Shown here: piece by piece, positions 46,458 to 53,585 of the stretch
Numbering within the stretch: the first letter of the stretch is position 1
Layout of the letters: each line of letters begins with the position of its first letter
Source: Streptomyces sp. PH10-H1
GTDB taxonomy: Bacteria; Actinomycetota; Actinomycetes; Streptomycetales; Streptomycetaceae
DNA length: 64,000 nt
NCBI RefSeq assembly: GCF_030063355.1
Contig: NZ_JASISZ010000004.1
Location: forward strand, 177,903 to 241,902
Direction: 5' to 3'
Program-made: the position numbers and the translations under genes
The notes under the pieces: generated by a model
The model's database searches: none
Told to the model about the DNA's origin: nothing
Seen by the model: only the letters and a program-made list of their open reading frames with translations

Positions 46458-47839
46458 GCCAGCACCTCCAGCCGGGAGACCCACTTCGTCTGGAGCACGC
46501 CCGGCCGATTCGGCGCGATGATCCGGGCCGGGAACCCGTGGTCGACCGAGAGCGGCGTGCCGTTCAGCGCCAGCGCCAGCAGGGTCAGCGGATCACGCGC
46601 GTACGAGGAGCCCATCTCCGTCACCGCGTAGGCGCCGCCCTGCTGCAGTGACACCACCCTGATCCGCGCGCCGGGCGGGGCGCCCGCCCGGTCCAGCAGA
46701 TCGCGCACCCGCACGCCCGCCCAGTGGGCGTTCTTGCTCCAGCCCTCGACGCACGCGATCGGCAGCATCGCCGAGTGCTGCTCCAGGGTGCGCAGTTCGG
46801 GCAGCGTCAGCTCGTACGGACGCGGCCCGGCCACGCGCAGCCGCCAGTCCGCCAGCCGCGCGGCAGTGACCCCGGCGGCCGCCGCCGTCTTGTTGACGGG
46901 CAGCCCCAGCGGTCCGTGATCGGGATGGCGCGGCGCGAGCAGGTCGAGGTCCTTGAGCGGGGTGAAGGACTGCCCGACCGTCGTCAGCGTGACCGCCCCC
47001 ACCGCCGCGCCGACCGCCAGGACGAACGCCCGCCGGTCCGGCCGGTGCGCCGCCGGCAGCTCCACGGTGCCGGCCGACCGCCGTGACCAGTGCGCCGCGA
47101 TGACGGGCGCCTTCACCGCCAGATGCAGCAGCAGCGCGCCGATCACGACCCAGGCCAGCGCCCAGTGCGTCGGCACGAAATTCCACGGCCACGGGTACCA
47201 CTGCAGCGTGTTCAGCAGCCCTGTGAACAACTGCAGCAGCACCGCACCCACCAGCACCGCGATCGACAGCCGCTCCAGGACCTTGGCCACCGACCGGGCC
47301 GGCGGCCAGGCGAAGAGCCGCGGATACACCGTCCACAACTTCGCGAACAGCAGCGGAATCGCCGCGATGCCGCTCGCCACATGGAGACCCTGGGTGAACC
47401 GGTAGCCCCACGACGGGCGGCTGGGCAGCCAGTCGGCCGCCCAGTTGGGCGGGTGCTGCAGATAGTGGCTGATGAGACCGGTCATGAAGCACACGGCGAT
47501 GGCCGCGCCCAGCGCGCGGCCGACGACAGTGGCCGTACGCGCGTCGTGCAGCCGCCCGGTGAACGCGCCCTCGCGCAGCGGGCCCCGGCGCATCCAGGAC
47601 GGCGGATCCGGGAGGGCGAGGACCGCACGGGGGCTCCGGGAATTCCGGGGGGCCGGAGAGCGCGGGGGACCCGGCGGGCGGGGCGGGCCCGACGGGGTGA
47701 GCGGGCTCGAAGGGTCCGGCTTGCTCGACGGGCTCGAAGGGTCCGGCACGCTCGGGGGGCTCGGCGGGTGCGGCTTGCCCTGCCGGTTCGGAGGGTCCGG
47801 GCGGTTCGGGGGGTGCTCTCCGGCTGATGGATTCTCCAT
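46454..47839 (-). CDS. Membrane cytochrome-b-like/molybdopterin-dependent oxidoreductase fusion
   Basis: 461 residues. A Pro/Ser-rich N-terminal tail of about 75 residues with near-repeats (KPDPSSP, PPRPPGPPRSP) precedes several helices at about 105-240 with conserved histidines (MTGLISHYLQHPP, HVASGIAAIPLLF, THWALAWVVIGALLLHLAVK) as in the YedZ/cytochrome b561 family. The C-terminal part (about 310-461) is a sulfite oxidase/YedY-like Mo-cofactor domain with LPELRTLEQHSAMLPIACVE, the Cys being the likely Mo ligand, then GWSKNAHWAGVRVRDLL. It thus fuses the electron-transfer and catalytic subunits in one chain. Substrate unknown. Confidence 0.85.
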   Translation of the reverse strand: MENPSAGEHPPNRPDPPNRQGKPHPPSPPSVPDPSSPSSKPDPSSPLTPSGPPRPPGPPRSPAPRNSRSPRAVLALPDPPSWMRRGPLREGAFTGRLHDARTATVVGRALGAAIAVCFMTGLISHYLQHPPNWAADWLPSRPSWGYRFTQGLHVASGIAAIPLLFAKLWTVYPRLFAWPPARSVAKVLERLSIAVLVGAVLLQLFTGLLNTLQWYPWPWNFVPTHWALAWVVIGALLLHLAVKAPVIAAHWSRRSAGTVELPAAHRPDRRAFVLAVGAAVGAVTLTTVGQSFTPLKDLDLLAPRHPDHGPLGLPVNKTAAAAGVTAARLADWRLRVAGPRPYELTLPELRTLEQHSAMLPIACVEGWSKNAHWAGVRVRDLLDRAGAPPGARIRVVSLQQGGAYAVTEMGSSYARDPLTLLALALNGTPLSVDHGFPARIIAPNRPGVLQTKWVSRLEVLA

Positions 47840-47881
47840 AGGTCCATCACACCCCCGACCAGGGCTTCGGCAGTGGTGGCG

Positions 47882-47902
47882 ACTCCTTACGGATTGCGGA
47901 CA
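47882..47902 (+). promoter_or_regulatory. Shared direct-repeat site between oxidoreductase and glycosyltransferase genes (site 3 of 3)
   Basis: ACTCCTTACGGA at 47882-47893, identical to site 1. TTACG (47887-47891) and GGACA (47898-47902) are 11 bases apart. The 12-mer ends 60 bases before the GTG at 47954, exactly as site 1 stands to its gene, and it sits in the divergent region serving both transcripts. Confidence 0.5.
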
Positions 47903-47953
47903 CCGGGCCCGTGCAGATCCCGCCGGGCCGCTCCGCCTGTCACGGTGGACGGC

Positions 47954-49384
47954 GTGGGAGTCCGCACCGTATGCACCTCAGTCCTCGTCGCCGCGCTCAC
48001 CGCGGTCGTCGCCGTCACGATCAGGTCGGGCGGTTCCGAGGCACGCCCTCAGCACCTCCTGTACTGGTATGCCGCCGCCTGGGCGCTCTTCACCGCCGCC
48101 GTCTGGGCGGTCCGCAGGATCCCGGTGCGCGCCGCGGTGATCGTGATCCTCGTGGGCAGTGCGGCACTGTCGGTGGCGGCGCTGACCGGACCGCCGCGCA
48201 CCAGCAGCGACATGTACCGCTACGCCTGGGACGGCCGGGTCCAGGCCGCGGGCATCTCCCCGTATGCCTATCCGCCCGCCGCGCCGCAACTGGCCGGGCT
48301 GCGCGACGACTGGCTCTTCCCGCCGGGCCCCGTGTGCGCCGCCCCCGATCTGCGGCCGGTCGGGCCGGTCTGCACCCGCATCAACCGGCCCTCCGTGAAC
48401 ACGATCTACCCGCCGGTGGCGGAGGGCTGGTTCCTGGCCGTCCACGCGCTGTCCCCCGACGGAGCGCGCCACAAGCCGACGCAGATCGCGGGCGCCGCCC
48501 TGGCCGTCGGGACCACTGTCGCCCTGCTGCTCGTCCTGCGGCGGCGCGGTGATCCACGGCGCGCCGCGCTGTGGGCCTGGTGTCCCGCGGTGTCCTTCGC
48601 GGCCGTCAACGACGCGCATGTCGACACGCTCGGCGTGCTCCTGACCGTGGTCGCATTCGGCACGTCCGTGCTGCCGCGCCGCGGCGCGCTGCTCGGCGCC
48701 GCCATCGCCGTCAAACTGCTGCCGGCCATCGTCCTGCCGGGCGCGCTGGCGCGCCGTGGCCCCCGCGACGCCGCGCGTGTCCTGGTGCCCGCCGTCCTCG
48801 TGATCGCCCTCGCCTATCTGCCGTACATCCTGACCTCCGGCGTCGGCGTGCTCGGCTATCTGCCCGGCTATCTGCAGGAGGAAGGGTACGAATCGGGCGG
48901 CGTGCACCGGTTCGCGCTGCTGCGCCTGTTCCTGCCGGACAGCGTCGCCGCCCCGCTCGCGATGGCGCTCATCGCGCTGACCGCCCTCCACGTCCTGCGC
49001 CGCGGCGATCCCGGCCGGCCCTGGAGCGGCGCGCTGCTCGTCACCGGCACCGCGCTGCTGCTGACCTCACCGTCCTACTACTGGTACGCCCTGCTGGTGG
49101 TCGCACTGGTCGCGCTCGACGGCCGCTGGGAATGGCTCGCCGTCCCGGCCGCGGGCACCGTGCTCTACATCGGGAACGCCATGGGCGCCCACGGCAGCTG
49201 GCTCCAGTCCTGGTCCTACGGGACGGCCGCCGCGGTGGTGTTGGCCGGGGCGGCGCTGCGGGCGCGGCGGGCCGCGCGGGGGAGAGAACGGCCCGCGCCG
49301 GCCGCACCGCACCGGACCGGGGCGGTGCGTGTTGCGGACGGCGGCACGCCGCTGACACCAACCCGGGCCCAGCGGGAGTCGTAA
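47954..49384 (+). CDS. Polytopic glycosyltransferase 87-like (DUF2029) membrane protein
   Basis: About 476 residues, roughly 10-12 membrane segments. The first external loop has SSDMYRYAWDGRVQAAGISP near residue 85, the Asp-containing loop of GT-C mannosyl-type transferases, followed later by RINRPSVNTIYPPVAEGWFL and AAVNDAHVDTLGVLLTVVAF. Such enzymes use polyprenyl-phosphate sugars on the outer face of the membrane, so it is a natural partner for the GT2 enzyme at 42.8 kb, which could load the lipid carrier (inference). GTG 47954 is chosen over GTG 47945 partly because the shared upstream site then has the same spacing as at the epimerase gene. Confidence 0.82.
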   Translation: MGVRTVCTSVLVAALTAVVAVTIRSGGSEARPQHLLYWYAAAWALFTAAVWAVRRIPVRAAVIVILVGSAALSVAALTGPPRTSSDMYRYAWDGRVQAAGISPYAYPPAAPQLAGLRDDWLFPPGPVCAAPDLRPVGPVCTRINRPSVNTIYPPVAEGWFLAVHALSPDGARHKPTQIAGAALAVGTTVALLLVLRRRGDPRRAALWAWCPAVSFAAVNDAHVDTLGVLLTVVAFGTSVLPRRGALLGAAIAVKLLPAIVLPGALARRGPRDAARVLVPAVLVIALAYLPYILTSGVGVLGYLPGYLQEEGYESGGVHRFALLRLFLPDSVAAPLAMALIALTALHVLRRGDPGRPWSGALLVTGTALLLTSPSYYWYALLVVALVALDGRWEWLAVPAAGTVLYIGNAMGAHGSWLQSWSYGTAAAVVLAGAALRARRAARGRERPAPAAPHRTGAVRVADGGTPLTPTRAQRES

Positions 49385-49405
49385 AGATCCGGAGGGGTCG
49401 GAGGT

Positions 49406-49930
49406 TCAGTCCCCGGTGACACCGTCGATCTGCTCGCGGAGGATGTCGGCGTGGCCGTTGTGGCGCGCGTACTCCTCGATCATGTGGACGTAGACCCAGC
49501 GCAGGTCGATCGGTCCGCCCCGGCGCGGATGGGCGAAGGTGTCGTCGAGGGACCGTCCCGCGGCTGCCTGGTCCGCGAGTTCGCACTCGGAGGCGAAGGT
49601 CGCGAAGTCGGCCTCGGCGCCCGCGGCCTCGGCGAGATCGAAGTCGCCGTCCGGTTCGTCGTCGGTACAGAACACGCTGTTGAGCTCCGGCTGACCGTTG
49701 AACAGGATCCGGAACCACCAGCGTTCGACTTCCGCCATATGCCGTACCAGGCCGAGCAGCGACAGCGCCGACGGCTTCACCGCGCGCACCGCCAGCTGAT
49801 CGCCGGTCAGCCCGGAACATTTGTGGAGCAGGGTCGCGCGGTGGTAGCCGAGCCAGCTCTCCAGCGAGACGCGCTCGTCGGAGACCATCGGGGGGTCGGT
49901 ACGCGGTACTTCGGGTGCGGTCCAAGTCAT
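49406..49930 (-). CDS. DinB family protein
   Basis: 174 residues, four-helix DinB/MDMPI fold (DUF664-type): SLESWLGYHRATLLHKCSGL near residue 25, SALSLLGLVRHMAEVERWWF near residue 50 and DLRWVYVHMIEEYARHNGHA near residue 143, supplying the three metal-binding histidines. Probably a thiol- or metal-dependent transferase of unknown substrate. ATG 49930 is used; longer forms reach into noncoding sequence. Confidence 0.87.
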   Translation of the reverse strand: MTWTAPEVPRTDPPMVSDERVSLESWLGYHRATLLHKCSGLTGDQLAVRAVKPSALSLLGLVRHMAEVERWWFRILFNGQPELNSVFCTDDEPDGDFDLAEAAGAEADFATFASECELADQAAAGRSLDDTFAHPRRGGPIDLRWVYVHMIEEYARHNGHADILREQIDGVTGD

Positions 49931-50020
49931 CCGGTCATGATGACCGCGGGAGCCGCCCTCCACACCCCGTTATTCCGGCCGTTCCCGCTGCGCACCGCTA
50001 TCGTTCGCGCGGAGGTACAT

Positions 50021-50518
50021 GTGAGCGATCAACTGGAGACGACCCGTCCGCTGGCGGTCTTCGACCTGGACGGCACCCTCGCCGACACCAGGCACCGGCT
50101 GCCCTTGCTCGACCGGCAGCCGAAGGACTGGACCGGCTTCTTCCGCGCGGCGGTCGATGACGCCCCGCTGGCGGAGGGAGTGCGGCTGGCCCGGGAAGCC
50201 GCCGTCGAATGCGACGTCGAGTACGTCACCGGCCGGCCGGAACGCTGCCGCCGCGACACCGTCGCCTGGCTCGACCGCCACGGTCTGCCGTCGGGCCACG
50301 TATGGATGCGGTCGAACGACGACCGCAGGCCCGCCCGCACCGCCAAGCTGGAACTCCTGCGGCGGCTGGCCCGCAAGCGCGTCATCCGTGTCGTCGTCGA
50401 TGACGACGAGCTGGTCTGCGACGCCTACGAACGTGCCGGATTCACCGTGGTGCGCGCCCGCTGGATGAGCACCTCGCCGCTGCTGACGCAGGCGCAGGAC
50501 ACCGAAGGGCGCACCTGA
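50021..50518 (+). CDS. HAD superfamily phosphatase-like protein
   Basis: 165 residues. Motif I is LAVFDLDGTLADTRHRL near residue 11, motif II region VEYVTGRPERCRRDTVAWLD near residue 67, and motif IV VIRVVVDDDELVCDAYERAG near residue 127. The layout resembles polynucleotide 3'-phosphatase-type domains without the kinase half. GTG 50021 is preceded by GGAGG with a five-base gap, which fixes the start. Confidence 0.85.
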   Translation: MSDQLETTRPLAVFDLDGTLADTRHRLPLLDRQPKDWTGFFRAAVDDAPLAEGVRLAREAAVECDVEYVTGRPERCRRDTVAWLDRHGLPSGHVWMRSNDDRRPARTAKLELLRRLARKRVIRVVVDDDELVCDAYERAGFTVVRARWMSTSPLLTQAQDTEGRT

Positions 50519-50681
50519 GCCCCACCCGGGGCAGCCCACCGGGGGCAGCCCGCCCGGGACAGCGCACTCGGGTCTGCCGGCCCGGGTCGGCGCCGCCTCA
50601 CCGGCCTCTTCCGCCCGCTCGGCGGTGCCTGCCACTGGCAGGGACAGGCTACGAACGGGCGGGCGGGGGAGACTGGTCCGC

Positions 50682-51669
50682 ATGGACACTCCCGCGGAAC
50701 TCGGCGAATTCCTGCGTACCCGCCGAGCCCGGCTGCGCCCCGAGGACGTCGGGCTGATCTCCTACGGGGCCAGGCGCCGGGTCCCCGGCCTGCGCCGCGA
50801 GGAACTGTCCCAGCTCGCCGGCGTGAGCGTCGCGTACTACACCCGGCTGGAACAGGGCCAGAGCAACAACGCCTCAGAAGGCGTACTCGACGCCCTCGCC
50901 GCCGCGCTGCGCCTCACCGAGGACGAGCACACCCACCTGCGAAACCTCGCGCGCCCCGGCCGCACCAAGCGCCGCCGGCCGGAGCGCCCCGAGACCGCCA
51001 GGCCCGGCACCCGGCAGCTGATCGCGGCGATGGCCGACGTGCCCGTCGTCGTCGTGGACCGGCGTTTCGAGGTGCTGGCCTGGAATCCGCTGGGCCACGC
51101 GCTGACCGCGGGACACCTCGACGCGGACGGCGCGGACCGTTTCGCCGACCGCCCGAACCTGCAGCGGATGCTCTTCCTCGACCCGCACACGCGCGAGCTG
51201 TACCTTGGCCTTCGCCTTTTCGCCAAGGCCGACGCGCCTCGACCCGCACACGCGCGAGCTGTACCCGCGCTGGGACGAAGAGGCCCGGCGCGCGGTCGCC
51301 ACACTGCGGCTGGCCGCGGGACAGCACTCCGAGGACCGCAGGCTGGCGGAGCTGATCGGCGAATTGTCGATGAAGAGCACCGAATTCGCCGCCATGTGGT
51401 CGCGTCATCCGGTGAACGGCTGCACCTTCGGCACCAAGGCGTTCCACCACCCGACGATCGGCTCGCTGGAGCTCTCCTTCGAGATGCTGCAGGTCGCGGA
51501 CGACTCCGGTCACCGGATGCTGATGTACAGCGCGGAGGCCGGCTCCTCGTCCGAGGCGGCGCTGCGGCTGCTCGGCTCCGTCACCCGAACGGTCCAGCCG
51601 AACGCCCTCCGGGACCCGGACACCGCGATGCTGAACACAGGTGGTGACAGTCGACCCGAAAGCAGGTGA
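50682..51669 (+). pseudogene. MmyB-like HTH regulator disrupted by a 61-bp insertion
   Basis: The N-terminal half has an XRE helix-turn-helix (GLRREELSQLAGVSVAYYTR then LEQGQSNNASEGVLDALAAA) and the start of the MmyB ligand domain (VVVVDRRFEVLAWNPLGHAL). At about 51205 the frame is lost; the second half resumes in another frame as LDPHTRELYPRWDEEARRAV to HPTIGSLELSFEMLQVADD. A 29-base segment is present twice (51176-51204 and 51237-51265) flanking 32 unique bases; deleting 61 bases restores one continuous MmyB protein of about 308 residues. As it stands the product would be a regulator with a scrambled C-terminus. Confidence 0.78.
51176..51265. repeat. 29-bp direct duplication flanking a 32-bp insert
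   Basis: The two identical copies begin CCTCGACCCGCACACGCGCG and end CTGTACC. The intervening 32 bases (51205-51236) contain GGCCTTCGC and GCCAAGGCC, which pair with one mismatch to a 9-bp stem. The arrangement resembles a long target-site duplication around a tiny palindromic element, or a slippage-type tandem duplication with added filler. Confidence 0.8.
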
Positions 51670-51675
51670 CCCACT

Positions 51676-51927
51676 GTGAGTGCCGCCAAGTCGACGTCCA
51701 GCGGTAAGTCCAGCAGTAAGAAGTCCGGCGGCGGACTCGTCACGCCGAGCCGGATCGCGGTAGCCGTACTGGCGGTGCTCGGTCTCGTCTTCATCTTCGA
51801 GAACACCCGGCAGGTCAAGATCCGGCTGATCATCCCCGAGGTGACGATGCCGCTGTGGCTGGCCCTGCTCGGGATGGCCATCATCGGCGGTGTCTGCGGC
51901 GCCTACGTCTTCCACCGGAGGAAGTGA
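51676..51927 (+). CDS. LapA family membrane protein (DUF1049)
   Basis: 83 residues. A Ser/Lys-rich N-terminal tail, then two membrane helices separated by a short loop: RIAVAVLAVLGLVFIFENTR, QVKIRLIIPEVTMPLW and LALLGMAIIGGVCGAYVFHR. ENTRQVKIRLI is the LapA/YciS signature. Function in the envelope is not well defined. GTG 51676. Confidence 0.85.
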   Translation: MSAAKSTSSGKSSSKKSGGGLVTPSRIAVAVLAVLGLVFIFENTRQVKIRLIIPEVTMPLWLALLGMAIIGGVCGAYVFHRRK

Positions 51928-51954
51928 GCGCGGGCTCGCCCGATCGGCCGCGGG

Positions 51955-52443
51955 TCAGCCCTGGTCCTGCGGCGGGAGCGCCTTCCCCAGGCACACGCTG
52001 AGCGGCTCGTGCCGGTACAGCCCGAACTTCGACACCGGCGTGTAGCCGCACGACTCGTACAGCGCGATGGCCTCCGGCTGCTTGGCGCCGGTCTCCAGAA
52101 CCATCCGGGACCGCCCGGCCGCGGCCGCGCTCGCCTCCAGCTCGGCCAGGATCCGCCGCGCCAGCCCCCGGCCGCGCGCCTCGTCCACCACGTACATCCG
52201 CTTCAGCTCCGCGTCGCCGTCCGCGTACCCCTCGGGCGACTCGTCCTGAGCCCGCCAGCCGCCGCTGGCAACCGGCCGCTCGTCCACGTACCCCACCAGA
52301 TACAGGCCCCGCGGCGGGTCGAACTGCGTGGCGTCCATCGGGGTCAGGTCGCCGTCGCCGTACCGCTCGACGTACTCCAGCTGCACCCGGTCGTTCAGCT
52401 TCACCGCGTCGGGGTGGTCGTAGCGCATGGTTCGGATCTTCAC
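51955..52443 (-). CDS. GNAT family N-acetyltransferase
   Basis: About 162 residues. MRYDHPDAVKLNDRVQLEYV near the N-terminus, LKRMYVVDEARGRGLARRIL (acetyl-CoA loop RGRGLA) near residue 80 and VLETGAKQPEAIALYESCGY near residue 118 form the GNAT core. GTG 52443 is chosen so that beta 1 (VKIRTMRYD) is included; ATG 52428 is an alternative. Divergent from exodeoxyribonuclease III. Confidence 0.85.
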   Translation of the reverse strand: MKIRTMRYDHPDAVKLNDRVQLEYVERYGDGDLTPMDATQFDPPRGLYLVGYVDERPVASGGWRAQDESPEGYADGDAELKRMYVVDEARGRGLARRILAELEASAAAAGRSRMVLETGAKQPEAIALYESCGYTPVSKFGLYRHEPLSVCLGKALPPQDQG

Positions 52444-52567
52444 CACGGCATCGTACGTGCGTACGCGTGTCCCCCTCACATGGATGCGGGAGAGCGGCCG
52501 GGCGAAGGAGCCGAGCGACCGAATAGTAGGCTGCGCTGCGCCGGTAGCCGCCATTCGGGAGCACGCT

Positions 52568-53365
52568 TTGCTGACTGTCACGACCGTTAACGTCAACGGG
52601 CTCCGCGCCGCCGCCAAGAAGGGCTTCCTCCCCTGGCTGGAGGCCACCGCCGCCGACGTGGTCTGCCTGCAGGAAGTGCGCGCCGAGGCCGAGCAGCTCC
52701 CCGACGAGATCCGCGAGCCCGCCGGCTGGCACGCCTACTACGCTCCGGCCGCCGCCAAGGGTCGCGCGGGCGTCTCGATCTACACTCGCCGCGAGCCGGA
52801 GCGCGTGCAGATCGGATTCGGCTCCGCCGAATTCGACAGCTCCGGCCGATACATCGAGATCGACCTCCCCGGCGTCACCGTCGCCAGCCTCTACCTCCCC
52901 TCCGGCGAAGTCGGCACCGACCGCCAGACGGAGAAGGAGCGCTTCATGGCCGAGTTCCTCGTCCATCTCGCGGCCCTCCGTACCCGCGCCGCCGCCGGCG
53001 GCCGGGAGGTCCTCGTCTGCGGCGACTGGAACATCGCCCACCGCGAGGCCGACCTCAAGAACTGGAAGGCCAACCAGAAGAGCTCGGGCTTCCTCCCCGA
53101 GGAACGCGCCTGGCTCACCGGGGTCTTCGACCGCACCGGGTACACCGACGTGGTCCGCCATCTGCACCCCGACGCCATCGGCCCCTACTCCTGGTGGTCC
53201 TACCGCGGCAAGGCCTTCGACAACGACACCGGCTGGCGCATCGACTACCACGTCTCCACCGAGGGCCTCGCGGCCAAGGCCACGTCCGCCGTGGTGGAAC
53301 GGGCACACACCTACGACCTGCGCTGGTCGGACCACGCCCCGGTGACGGTGACGTACGAGGTCTGA
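52568..53365 (+). CDS. xthA: Exodeoxyribonuclease III
   Basis: 265 residues, endonuclease/exonuclease/phosphatase fold. LTVTTVNVNGLRAAAKKGFL at the N-terminus, CLQEVRAEAEQL with the metal Glu near residue 35, CGDWNIAHREADLKNWKANQ near residue 155 and the final WSDHAPVTV (Asp-His pair). It cleaves at abasic sites in base-excision repair. TTG 52568 follows GGGAG by seven bases, so a TTG start is preferred over longer forms. Confidence 0.92.
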   Translation: MLTVTTVNVNGLRAAAKKGFLPWLEATAADVVCLQEVRAEAEQLPDEIREPAGWHAYYAPAAAKGRAGVSIYTRREPERVQIGFGSAEFDSSGRYIEIDLPGVTVASLYLPSGEVGTDRQTEKERFMAEFLVHLAALRTRAAAGGREVLVCGDWNIAHREADLKNWKANQKSSGFLPEERAWLTGVFDRTGYTDVVRHLHPDAIGPYSWWSYRGKAFDNDTGWRIDYHVSTEGLAAKATSAVVERAHTYDLRWSDHAPVTVTYEV

Positions 53366-53500
53366 GGCCGCGTAGGCGGCCTGGTGGCGCGCTCGGTCAT
53401 CAGTCGTGGTCGTACACCGTCACCGTTGTCCCTCGGGTCCACCAGCCGTGTGCGGACCAGCGGTTCGATGCGGGCCCGGCGGCCGCCGCCCCGGACGCCG

Positions 53501-53549
53501 GCGGACCCGGCGGCCGGGGCGGGAACTCCCGCCCGGCCGCCGGGTCCGC
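53501..53549. terminator. Strong bidirectional terminator hairpin
   Basis: GCGGACCCGGCGGCCGG at 53501-53517 pairs with its exact complement at 53533-53549; a further five pairs close a small AACT loop after one bulged base. It lies in the 220-base gap between the convergent xthA and subtilase genes, which holds no gene. Confidence 0.8.
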
Positions 53550-53585
53550 CGCGTGCGCCGGATCACGGCGATCAGTGATCGGTCA

